Assembly: GCA_003561495.1 (NCBI GenBank)
Contig: PWWM01000055.1
Location: forward strand, 1-41,312
Source of the DNA: Gammaproteobacteria bacterium
GTDB lineage: Bacteria > Pseudomonadota > Gammaproteobacteria > Xanthomonadales > Wenzhouxiangellaceae
Direction: 5' to 3'
DNA length: 41,312 nucleotides
Shown here piece by piece: positions 32,843-41,126 of the stretch (positions within the stretch are counted from its first letter, which is position 1; every line of letters starts with the position of its first letter). The translations under genes were made by a program, and so were the position numbers. The notes below the pieces were generated by a model that searched no databases, was not told the DNA's origin, and was given only the letters and a program-made list of their open reading frames with translations.

Positions 32843-33418
32843 TCAGCCGCCCATGTCCAGTCGCAACCATGCAGTGGCTCTTTGCAGGTCACGGTAGACC
32901 GTTCTTCTTGAAGTTGACTTGATTTCAGCGATTTCGTCGGCGGTGTAGCCGGCAAAGAAACGGGCGCTGACCGTATCGGCCAGATCCGGATCGATGCGCT
33001 CCAGTCGTTCCAGGGCCGATTCCATATCCAGTACACCAGCCGCCTCCCGTTCGGAAGTGTCCATCAGGGATTGGTCGTCGATGGGTTCGTGTTGGGCGCC
33101 GGCACCACGCTTTTCGGCCAGCTTGCGGCGGGCATGGTCGACAATGATCTGACGAATGACACGCCCCATCAAGCGCATCAGGTGCTGGCGGTCCTCGATG
33201 TCGGGATCGGCGCTACCGTCGCGGAAGATCTTGAGGAAGGCCTCATGAACCAGGGCCGTCGTGCGCAGTGTTTCTCCAGCCCGCATTTCGAAGCGTTGGT
33301 AATGGGCCAGGCGATGGATGTCCTGGTAGACCAGTTCGGAAAGTCGCGCCATGGCGCCGGGTTGTTCACCGAGTCGATCGAGCAACTGCGTGATTCGGGT
33401 CTGGTCGGCATCGGTCAT
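32843..33418 (-). CDS. ECF sigma factor, kinase-associated type (TIGR02999-like)
   Basis: A 191-residue RNA polymerase sigma factor with region 2 (about 20-95: TTALVHEAFLKIFR, RHLMRLMGRVIRQIIVDHARRK written in parts) and region 4 (about 125-188: FFAGYTADEIAEI, TSRRTVYRDLQRA). I chose the ATG at 33418; a TTG at 33427 is in frame but has no ribosome site. The usual acidic DAED-type motif before LVQE is absent; instead Thr53-Thr54 precede ALVHEA, as in ECF factors activated by Ser/Thr kinases (Vibrio EcfP/PknT, group ECF43). No anti-sigma gene is nearby. It lies 32 bp after the stop of kinase 3 on the same strand and is very likely cotranscribed with it. Confidence 0.9.
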   Translation of the reverse strand: MTDADQTRITQLLDRLGEQPGAMARLSELVYQDIHRLAHYQRFEMRAGETLRTTALVHEAFLKIFRDGSADPDIEDRQHLMRLMGRVIRQIIVDHARRKLAEKRGAGAQHEPIDDQSLMDTSEREAAGVLDMESALERLERIDPDLADTVSARFFAGYTADEIAEIKSTSRRTVYRDLQRATAWLRLDMGG

Positions 33419-33450
33419 CGTACTCAATCCGTCGAATGCTCGGCACGCTC

Positions 33451-36180
33451 TTACCAGTGTCTGGCTTGTTGGCGAAGCGATTCATCTTTGGTGGCTTTGA
33501 ACCATTGATTGTGGACTCGGACCAGGAGTTCGGTGCAATCAATGGTTCTCGGGTGATCCTTGCCAAGTGTTCGGGCGAAAATCTCGTGCGCAGCTTCGGC
33601 CTGGCTTGCCGATTCCCGGTACTCGCCTCCGGCTTTCAGTACACGGGCGTGGTTCATGAGCATGGCTGCAGTGACCCAGTCCTTCTGGCCTAGATGTTCA
33701 ACGGCCTGACGGGCACTTTGCCCGCTGAGGCGAGCGGCCCCTTCCAGATCTCCGCTCCGCTGCTTGGAGGTAGACAGATTGGAAGCGGTCGCCAGCGTCC
33801 TGCGATGGCCTGGGCCGAAATGTTCGTATGCAACCTCCAATGCTCGTTCGAACAGCGCCTGGGCTTCGCCATGCTGTTCCATCGAGGTCAACGTCAGGGC
33901 CAGGTGATTCATGGAGGTCCAGCTGTCTGCGTGGGCTTCACCGAGGACCCGTATGCGGCCTTCCAGCGCCTGACGATGCAGTGACTCGGCTTCCTCGAGT
34001 CGACCTTGCTGCTGTACTGCAAATCCAAGGTTGCTCAAGGAGCGCAATGTGTTGCCATGATCACTACCAAGCTGTTTGGTGCGAGCGTAAAAAACCTGGC
34101 GATGGATTTCCTCGGCGGTCTGGAAATCACCCAGGTCGGCATGGGTGATGCCAAGGTTGTTCAATGAGATGAGGGTGTGCGGGTGTTGTTCGCCAAGGAC
34201 TTTCCGGCGTTTCTCCAGGGCGGTTTCCAGGTATTCAATCCCGTCAGCGGGTTGCCCACGATCGACAAAAAGCAGCCCCAGCATATTCATGGTCATGAGG
34301 GTCTCGGGATGGTCATTGCCTAGCACTTGCCGTTGGCCGTTCAGGGTGTTGCGAAGAAGAGCTTCGGCCTCGTCGAATTTTTGCTGCTTGCTGTTGATGT
34401 CGGCCATGTCGCGTTTGGACAGCAAGGTGTCCGGATGAGTCGCTCCAAGATGTTCGGTTTGGCCCTCAATTGCCATTTCAACCAGTTTCAACGCCTGCTC
34501 GTAATCTTGCAGGAATTTGTGCAGCCGGCCCAGTTCACGAGCAGAGTGCAGGGTTTCCGGGTGACTTTTTCCAAGAACCGTGCGTCGGATTTCAAAGGCG
34601 GTGGTTTGTGGATCCATAGCCTGTTGATGGTCGCCCAGAGCGACTTGCGTGGAAGCCAGAGACTGCAGCAGCCGGGCCTTGATCTCCGGCTGGTTTCCGA
34701 ATTGCTCGTTGATGGCTGTTCGGGTTTGATCAAGAAAGGTCCGATCAAGGCTTTCCAGGGCCGCGTCGGTGAAGTTAATGCCTGCCAGCGCCCTTTCCAA
34801 AGCGGCGACGGTGCTGGAATGATCATCCTGGGGACTCATGTCCTCGCGTTGGCGCAGCAGATTCTGACGAATGACAGCTCCGAATTGTTCGGGATCGATC
34901 TCCCCGAGTTGCTGTTCCTGGAAACTTGCCACCTGCTCAAGTTCAGCCGCGCGTGCATCGGCTTGCGCCTGCTCGGCAGCCGCAGCCCTCCAGGCACGTT
35001 CGGCTTCCAGGTACATCGAAGTGGTGGCAGTCAATCCTGCACTCAGAGCGATGATGGTCGCTGTGATCCCGCCGACCAGAACCGGGTTGCGGCGAACAAA
35101 ACGCACCATTCGATAGCGGCGACTGTCCGGCATGGCCCGCAGTGGATGGTGTTGACGAAGGCGATGCAATTCATCAATCAGTTCAGCGCAGCTCTGATAT
35201 CGATATTCCGGTGTTGTGGCGCTGGCCTTGCCGATCATGGCAGCCAATTCGACCGATCGTTCGACTCCTTTGCACGACAGTTCCGAAGTGAGATCCTCAC
35301 AATGTCTGGACAAGGTCTTCCCGCACAGCAACCAGTGCAGCAGGGCGCCCAGCGACCAGATGTCGCTGTGCGGGGTGACCGGTTCTCCAGCCAGTTGCTC
35401 TGGTGCGGCGAAAGCCGGGGTCATGGCGCGTACACGATCACTTTGATCCCCGGCATCCAACAGGCGGGCAACGCCGAAGTCCATCACCTTGGCCTGGCCA
35501 TTGTTCTTGATGCGGATATTGTCGGGTTTGATGTCACCATGCACGATCAGGCGCTGATGAGCATGACCGATGGCCTCGACGATCTGTTCGAACAGATCCA
35601 GGCGTCGACGGTTATTTGGACGAGTTGACTGAATCCACTCGCCGAGATTTTGACCATCGACCCACTCCATGACCAGGAAGGGTCCGGCCTGCTGGTCCAG
35701 TCCGGCATCCAGCAGGCGGGTGATGCCTGGATGGTCGAGCCGGGCCAGGTAGCGACACTCACGCTGCAGATGCTGCCCCAATCCTCGGCCGCGCAGCTTC
35801 AGCAATTTGATGGCGACATCCAGTTCGAAAGCGCCGTCGGCGCGTTCACCCAGATAGACCGAACCCATGCCACCTTGAGCGACTGGTTCGGTCACACGCC
35901 ATGGTCCCAGGCGGCGGCCTGTTTCGAGTGGCTGTACGGACTGGTCATTGGAGCTGGCCAGCGCCTCGCTTGCCAGGTGGTTAAAGGAGCGATCCAGAAG
36001 GCTGACGGTTTGCGAGTGTCCGATCAGTTCTGCCAGCCAGCGGGACAGTCGCGGCCAGCGTCGCCGACAACGTGCAATGTAGTCGGCTTGTTCCTTCACC
36101 GGACATTCAAGGTACCCGGTCAGTAACTTGTCCAACGCTCGACGCCGAGTGTCGGTCAATTCGGCATGGTGAGTTGTCAT
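33451..36180 (-). CDS. transmembrane Ser/Thr protein kinase with TPR sensor (kinase 3)
   Basis: A 909-residue protein from the ATG at 36180, where its leader (RRRALDKLL at residues 12-20) aligns with kinases 1 and 2. An upstream in-frame ATG at 36213 adds 11 residues and has the better ribosome site (GGAG, 10 bases), so the start is uncertain. Kinase domain: AQGGMGSVYLG, K125 in VAIKLL, HGDIKPDN with D216, DFG 234-236 and FAAPEQ; again glycine replaces the arginine of HRD. A TM helix near 375-395 precedes about eight TPRs (LGKSHPETL, LGATHPDTL, LGNDHPETL, LGEQHPHTL, LGKDHPRTI). It lacks the C-terminal tail shared by kinases 1 and 2 and is more divergent. Located directly upstream of the ECF sigma gene, it is the obvious candidate activating kinase. 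Confidence 0.92.
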   Translation of the reverse strand: MTTHHAELTDTRRRALDKLLTGYLECPVKEQADYIARCRRRWPRLSRWLAELIGHSQTVSLLDRSFNHLASEALASSNDQSVQPLETGRRLGPWRVTEPVAQGGMGSVYLGERADGAFELDVAIKLLKLRGRGLGQHLQRECRYLARLDHPGITRLLDAGLDQQAGPFLVMEWVDGQNLGEWIQSTRPNNRRRLDLFEQIVEAIGHAHQRLIVHGDIKPDNIRIKNNGQAKVMDFGVARLLDAGDQSDRVRAMTPAFAAPEQLAGEPVTPHSDIWSLGALLHWLLCGKTLSRHCEDLTSELSCKGVERSVELAAMIGKASATTPEYRYQSCAELIDELHRLRQHHPLRAMPDSRRYRMVRFVRRNPVLVGGITATIIALSAGLTATTSMYLEAERAWRAAAAEQAQADARAAELEQVASFQEQQLGEIDPEQFGAVIRQNLLRQREDMSPQDDHSSTVAALERALAGINFTDAALESLDRTFLDQTRTAINEQFGNQPEIKARLLQSLASTQVALGDHQQAMDPQTTAFEIRRTVLGKSHPETLHSARELGRLHKFLQDYEQALKLVEMAIEGQTEHLGATHPDTLLSKRDMADINSKQQKFDEAEALLRNTLNGQRQVLGNDHPETLMTMNMLGLLFVDRGQPADGIEYLETALEKRRKVLGEQHPHTLISLNNLGITHADLGDFQTAEEIHRQVFYARTKQLGSDHGNTLRSLSNLGFAVQQQGRLEEAESLHRQALEGRIRVLGEAHADSWTSMNHLALTLTSMEQHGEAQALFERALEVAYEHFGPGHRRTLATASNLSTSKQRSGDLEGAARLSGQSARQAVEHLGQKDWVTAAMLMNHARVLKAGGEYRESASQAEAAHEIFARTLGKDHPRTIDCTELLVRVHNQWFKATKDESLRQQARHW

Positions 36181-36371
36181 GACAGCATGGCCTGGTACTG
36201 CCCTCAGGCGCATAGGTTTTGTACTCCTACCCTAACATTGACAGAAACTTCATTCCGATGTCAGGTCCCACGCGGGGTTTGGACCGCCAGGCGTTTCACT
36301 GATCATTGTCAACCAAAAAAATATTTTTGAGGTAGACTGCTTCGCTTTCGGTATTCAGGGACTTGAAATCA
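36181..36371. promoter_or_regulatory. divergent intergenic region between kinase 3 and TonB receptor
   Basis: This region must hold the promoters of the kinase 3-sigma operon (minus) and the TonB receptor (plus). It contains an AT-rich tract with the perfect palindrome AAAAATATTTTT (36317-36328) in otherwise GC-rich DNA, and AGGGA (36357-36361) before the receptor start. I find no cobalamin riboswitch box, although the receptor is BtuB-like. Confidence 0.5.
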
Positions 36372-38192
36372 GTGAAGCTTTACCCGCTCGCCATCGTCTG
36401 CCTGGCCACCGCTGTATTCATGCGTCCAACCGCCTGGGCCGAGGATGATCAGAGTCTGCCCGATCCAATCCTGGTGACGGCCAGCCCGCTTGGAACCGCA
36501 CTTTCCGACAGTCTGCAGAGTGTCGATGTGATCTCTCGGGTCGAGATCGAGGCGGCGCCGGCGGCCACCCTGGCTGAATTGCTGGACAGCGTGGCCGGCG
36601 TTGATGTCCGTCGACGCGGTTCTGCCGGCGTGCAGGCTGATATCGGCATTCGTGGAACGGCGTACGAGCAGACGCTGGTGCTGCTCAATGGCATCCCCCT
36701 GAAAGATCCGCAGACCGGTCACCATGATCTGAATGTGCCGGTGCCGCTGGAACAGATCGAGCGCATCGAAATCGTGCGTGGTCCCGGCGGATTGGTCTAC
36801 GGGGGCAACGCCACCGGCGGCCTGGTGAACATCATCACGCGTGAACCGAGTGGGGTCCAGGCCGGTGTCGGTGTGCGCTTCGGCAGTTTCTCCACCCGCG
36901 ATCTCCGCGCCCACGCCGGTACCGGAACGACGCAAGGCAGTCATCTGCTGTCGGCCGCCGGCCAGGTCAGCGACGGCCACCTGCCGGATTCGCGCTCGGA
37001 CAGCGACATCCGCCGGCTCATGTATACCGGACACACCCAATTTGAAAATAGCTCGTTGACCTGGGGGCTGGGCGCCGAGGACAAGGCATTCGGCGCCTGG
37101 AAGTTCTACACGGCTGATTTTCCTGACCAGCGCGAGGAAACCGCATCAAGACTGGCCTACGTCTCCGGCCGGACCGAAATCGGGGGATGGGAGGTCACAC
37201 CGCGCCTGTTCTGGCGTGCCCACGAAGACTGGTTTTGCACCATGGTGAGTGATACTGCCTTCATCAACGAACATGACACGCAGGTTTCGGGCATCCAGCT
37301 CGGTACTCAGCGCGCCATCGGTGCGGGCGTGCTGGCCGTCGGCGGTGGCCTGATTCGCGAGCAGATCACCTCCAGCGCCCTGGACGATCATCGTCGATCG
37401 GAGTCCAGCCTGTGGTCGGTTTACCGCCAGCCTCTGGGCGAGCGTGCCAGTGTCGAGGCCGGTCTCAATGCCATCGACTTCAGCGATCATGGCCGCGAAT
37501 GGCTGCCATCGGTGGGTCTCGGGTACCGGTTCTCACCGCGATGGCGTGGCTTTGCCTCGTCGGCGCGCAGCACACGTGTGCCATCGTGGACCGAATTGTT
37601 CCTGTTGACCGGCGGTAATGTCGGCAACCCGGCGCTGGCGCCGGAACGGTCGACGTTTCATGAGCTTGGCGTGCGCTTGATTGAAACGGACCATCGCCTG
37701 GCCCTGGCGGCCTTCGAACGCCAAACGGACCGATTGATCGACTGGTCGCGCGAGATCGGTGATGTCACCTGGGTCGCGGACAACTTCGATGGCCACCGCA
37801 CCCGCGGCGGTGAGCTGGAGTGGCGCTGGCAACCGCGCCGGCTGGCCACCATCGAGTACCTGACCGCCTCTTACACGGCATTGACCACGCAACTGGATGA
37901 CCGGGGTCAGGAGATCAAGTACGCGCTGGACTATCCTCGCCGGAGCTTGAAAGCCACCGGCCTGGTCAACGCCGGCGCCGGCATGCAAGTGTCCTTCAAT
38001 GCCCGCCGGGTCACCCGCGCATCGACCCATCGCGCCACCCTGATCGCACTTCGCGCCGGCAGGACATTCGGTGACTTCGAGGTCTATATCGAAGGCAGTA
38101 ACCTGCTGGATGAGGACATCATCGAAGCCGGCTTCGCACCCCAGCCCGGCCGGGCCGTGTTTGCCGGCCTGAACTGGCTCAGTGGACGATGA
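36372..38192 (+). CDS. TonB-dependent outer membrane receptor, BtuB-like
   Basis: About 606 residues, close to E. coli BtuB (614). I chose the GTG at 36372 because AGGGA lies 10 bases upstream; a TTG at 36363 is in frame but only one base from that site. After a signal peptide (AIVCLATAVFMRPTAWA) comes a TonB-box-like segment (DPILVTAS). The plug domain follows: LAELLDSVAGVDVRRRG, DIGIRGTAYEQTLVLLNG, LEQIERIEIVRGPGGLVYGGNATGGLVNIITREP. Then a 22-strand barrel with RGGELEWRW near the end. The last residues (AGLNWLSGR) lack the usual terminal aromatic residue. Likely ligand: cobalamin or another organometallic or small molecule; the BtuF-like protein in this window is a possible periplasmic partner. 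Converges on valS with a 30-bp gap. Confidence 0.88.
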   Translation: MKLYPLAIVCLATAVFMRPTAWAEDDQSLPDPILVTASPLGTALSDSLQSVDVISRVEIEAAPAATLAELLDSVAGVDVRRRGSAGVQADIGIRGTAYEQTLVLLNGIPLKDPQTGHHDLNVPVPLEQIERIEIVRGPGGLVYGGNATGGLVNIITREPSGVQAGVGVRFGSFSTRDLRAHAGTGTTQGSHLLSAAGQVSDGHLPDSRSDSDIRRLMYTGHTQFENSSLTWGLGAEDKAFGAWKFYTADFPDQREETASRLAYVSGRTEIGGWEVTPRLFWRAHEDWFCTMVSDTAFINEHDTQVSGIQLGTQRAIGAGVLAVGGGLIREQITSSALDDHRRSESSLWSVYRQPLGERASVEAGLNAIDFSDHGREWLPSVGLGYRFSPRWRGFASSARSTRVPSWTELFLLTGGNVGNPALAPERSTFHELGVRLIETDHRLALAAFERQTDRLIDWSREIGDVTWVADNFDGHRTRGGELEWRWQPRRLATIEYLTASYTALTTQLDDRGQEIKYALDYPRRSLKATGLVNAGAGMQVSFNARRVTRASTHRATLIALRAGRTFGDFEVYIEGSNLLDEDIIEAGFAPQPGRAVFAGLNWLSGR

Positions 38193-38222
38193 ATCCCGGT
38201 TCCATCAGAGCCGATCGATCGT

Positions 38223-40997
38223 TCAGAGTTTTTTCAGCTTGTTGATCTGGGAGGTCAATTCGCTGACCTTGGCACGGTGTTCGCCCAGACGCGTGCGTTC
38301 CTTGTCGACGACTTCGGACGGGGCATTGTTGACGAATTTCTCGTTGGCCAGTTTCTTCTCCACACTGCTCAGACCCTTCTGCTCCCGATCAAGCTGTTTT
38401 TCCAGGCGGGCCAGTTCCTCGCTGATATCGATCAGGCCGGCCAGGGGGATGAGCAGGCGCAGATTGCCGGCCAGGGATGTCGCGCAGTCGCTGCTGTCAC
38501 GCTCCGGCCCCACTTTTTCGATCCGTTCCAGCCGGGCCAGACGCATGATCAGGTCCTCGAACCGTGCCAGGCGTTCATGGTCTTGTTCGCTGCCTTCCTG
38601 GACGAGCAGCGGCATGGGCTTGCCGGGAGCCAGGTTGAGTTCGGTGCGCGCCGAGCGAATCGCCGAGATGACGCTCTTGAGCCAATCGGCATCGGCTTCG
38701 GCATCTTCATCGATCAGCCCGGCTTTGGGCCAGGGGACGGTCATGATGGTTTCGCCCTCGACCCCGGACGGCACACGCACCTTCTGCCAGATTTCCTCGG
38801 TGACGAAGGGAATAAAGGGATGGAGTAGACGCAAGGTGGTCTCGAGCACCGTGGCCAGCGTATGCCGCGTGGCGCGCGCGGTTGCCGGATCACGGGCTTC
38901 ATTCTCCTCGAACAGCGCCGGCTTGGACAGTTCCAGGTACCAGTCACAGAACTCATTCCAGACAAACTCGTACAGGGCTTTGGTGGCCAGATCGAATCGG
39001 TAGTCAGCCAGTTGGGTGTCGACCTCGTTGATGGTTCTTGCCAGGCGCGACTGAATCCAGCGTGACAAGGTATCGAGTTCGTTGGCCTGGGGGGCGGGCA
39101 GTGCTTCCTCCCCCACGTTCATCAGGGTAAAGCGCGCGGCGTTCCAGAGCTTGTTCAGGAAATTCCGGTAGCCCTCGCAGCGCGCCAGGTCGAACTTGAT
39201 GTCGCGGCCATGGCCGGCCAGGGCGGCAAAGGTAAAGCGCAGGGCATCGGCGCCAAAGGCCGGGATGCCATCGGGGAATTCCTCGCGAGTGACTTTCTCG
39301 ATCTTGCCGGCCAGTTGCGGTTGCATCATGGCGCTGGTGCGTTTGTTCACCAGGCTGTCCAGGTCGATACCGTCGATCAGGTCCAGCGGGTCCAGAATGT
39401 TGCCGCGTGACTTGGACATCTTGTGCCCCTCGCGGTCGCGAATCAGGCCGGTGATGTAGACCTGTTCGAACGGGACCTTGCCGGTGAAGTGACCGGTCAT
39501 CATGATCATGCGCGCAACCCAGAAGAAGATGATGTCGAAGCCGGTGATCAGGACCGAGGTCGGTAGGTAGCGATCGAATCCTTCCGAGGCCATACGGTCC
39601 GGGTCGGGCCAGCCCAGGGTGGAATGCGCCCACAGGGCCGAGGAGAACCAGGTTTCCAGGACATCCTCGTCCTGGACCAGCGTGACATCGCTGCCCAGGC
39701 CATGCTTGTTGCGGATCTCGTCTTCATTGCGGCCGACGTAAATGTTGCCCTGCTCGTCGTACCAGGCCGGGATGCGATGGCCCCACCAGAGTTGGCGCGA
39801 TATGCACCAGTCCTGAAGGTTTTCCATCCAGTGTCGGTAGGTGTTGATCCAGTTGCCCGGCACGAACTCGACCTGCCCGGACTCGACCGCGGCCAGGCCC
39901 AGTCGACCCAGCTTGTCCATGCGCACGAACCACTGGTCGGTCAGATACGGCTCGATGATTTGTCCCGAGCGGTCGCCGCGCGGGACGACCATGGCGTGTG
40001 GTTTTTCCTCGACCAGCAGGCCCATGGCCTTGAGGTCCTCGATGATGCGTGTACGCGCCTCGAAACGATCAAGACCGCGATAGGCCGCCGGGCTGTTGTC
40101 ATTGAGGGTTGCGGTCGGGGTGAAGATGTTGATCGGCTCGAAGTCATGACGCTGGCCGACTTCCCAGTCATTGAAATCATGGGCCGGGGGGATCTTGACG
40201 CAGCCGGTGCCGAATTCGGGGTCGACATAGTCATCGGCAATCACCGGAATACTGCGGCCGGTCAGCGGCAGTTCGACGGTCTGCCCGACCAGGTCGCGAT
40301 AACGATCATCGTCGGGATGCACGGCCACGCACACATCCCCGAGCAGGGTCTCCGGACGGGTGGTGGCGACCACGACATCCCCCTTGCCGTCGGTGCGCGG
40401 ATAGCGGATCGACCACAGCTTGCCCTGTTCATCATGATTGATGACTTCCAGGTCCGAAATCGCGGTCTGCAGGACCGGATCCCAGTTGACCAGGCGCGGC
40501 CCGCGGTAGATCAGTCCCTCATCGTGCAGGCGGATGAAGGTCTCCATGACTGCCTCGCTCAAGTCGGCATCCATGGTAAAGCGCTCGCGCGACCAGTCAG
40601 CCGAGGCGCCCAGCCGGCGCATCTGCGAAGTGATGGTGGCCCCGGATTCGCCCTTCCATTGCCACACCCGATCAATGAAATCCTCGCGTGAATACTCGTC
40701 GCGCCGGCCACCCTCGGATTCGATCTGGCGGGTGACGACCATTTCGGTGGCGATCCCGGCATGGTCGACACCGACCTGCCACAAGGTATCGCGTCCACGC
40801 ATGCGCTGATAGCGGATCAACGCATCCATCAGGGTGTGCTGGAAGGCATGTCCCATATGCAGCGTGCCGGTGACATTGGGCGGTGGCAGGAGAATGCAGT
40901 AGGGCTCACCCTGGCCGCTGGGCTTGAAACAGCCACCTTGGTCCCACTGGTCATACCAGTGTTGTTCGATGTGGTGAGGGTTGTAAGTCTTGTCCAT
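38223..40997 (-). CDS. valS: valyl-tRNA synthetase
   Basis: A 924-residue class I synthetase charging tRNA-Val. It has the HIGH-type motif H47-M-G-H50 in NVTGTLHMGHAFQHT, the tRNA editing (CP1) domain with TTRPETLLGDVCVAVHP, and KMSKSRGN at about 526. The anticodon-binding helical domain follows, and the C-terminal coiled-coil arm (LARLEKQLDREQKGLSSVE, ending INKLKKL) is the ValS tRNA-binding arm. It is complete, and the length fits the family (~950). It follows holC, as in many gammaproteobacteria (holC-valS). Confidence 0.97.
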   Translation of the reverse strand: MDKTYNPHHIEQHWYDQWDQGGCFKPSGQGEPYCILLPPPNVTGTLHMGHAFQHTLMDALIRYQRMRGRDTLWQVGVDHAGIATEMVVTRQIESEGGRRDEYSREDFIDRVWQWKGESGATITSQMRRLGASADWSRERFTMDADLSEAVMETFIRLHDEGLIYRGPRLVNWDPVLQTAISDLEVINHDEQGKLWSIRYPRTDGKGDVVVATTRPETLLGDVCVAVHPDDDRYRDLVGQTVELPLTGRSIPVIADDYVDPEFGTGCVKIPPAHDFNDWEVGQRHDFEPINIFTPTATLNDNSPAAYRGLDRFEARTRIIEDLKAMGLLVEEKPHAMVVPRGDRSGQIIEPYLTDQWFVRMDKLGRLGLAAVESGQVEFVPGNWINTYRHWMENLQDWCISRQLWWGHRIPAWYDEQGNIYVGRNEDEIRNKHGLGSDVTLVQDEDVLETWFSSALWAHSTLGWPDPDRMASEGFDRYLPTSVLITGFDIIFFWVARMIMMTGHFTGKVPFEQVYITGLIRDREGHKMSKSRGNILDPLDLIDGIDLDSLVNKRTSAMMQPQLAGKIEKVTREEFPDGIPAFGADALRFTFAALAGHGRDIKFDLARCEGYRNFLNKLWNAARFTLMNVGEEALPAPQANELDTLSRWIQSRLARTINEVDTQLADYRFDLATKALYEFVWNEFCDWYLELSKPALFEENEARDPATARATRHTLATVLETTLRLLHPFIPFVTEEIWQKVRVPSGVEGETIMTVPWPKAGLIDEDAEADADWLKSVISAIRSARTELNLAPGKPMPLLVQEGSEQDHERLARFEDLIMRLARLERIEKVGPERDSSDCATSLAGNLRLLIPLAGLIDISEELARLEKQLDREQKGLSSVEKKLANEKFVNNAPSEVVDKERTRLGEHRAKVSELTSQINKLKKL

Positions 40998-41044
40998 GTC
41001 GGTTTGTCGTTACAAGCTTGTTGGGCCAGCGGGCCGATCATGAA

Positions 41045-41126
41045 GGTTTCAGGGTTCAGGTTTCAGGGTTCAGGGCGGGCTTCGATCATGCCTTCCCTGA
41101 ACCCTGAACCCTGAACCCTGAACCCT
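41045..41126. repeat. inverted pair of heptamer arrays between holC and valS
   Basis: The left arm (41045-41075) consists of GGTTTCA/GGGTTCA 7-bp units, and the right arm (41095-41126) of CCCTGAA units. They are reverse complements with one or two mismatches and are separated by ~19 bp, so they form a stem of about 30 bp. The right arm touches the last base of the holC stop codon. There is no T-tract on either side. Confidence 0.9.

Noticed and set aside
31461..32870. Long minus-strand open frame (469 codons) overlapping the antiporter gene
   Set aside because: It runs in a different frame on the same strand as a clear membrane antiporter and translates to an Arg/Gly/His-rich sequence with no domain; a shadow frame.
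36181..36371. Cobalamin riboswitch before the BtuB-like gene
   Set aside because: No B12-box-like conserved core could be identified and the space is short; not reported as a feature.
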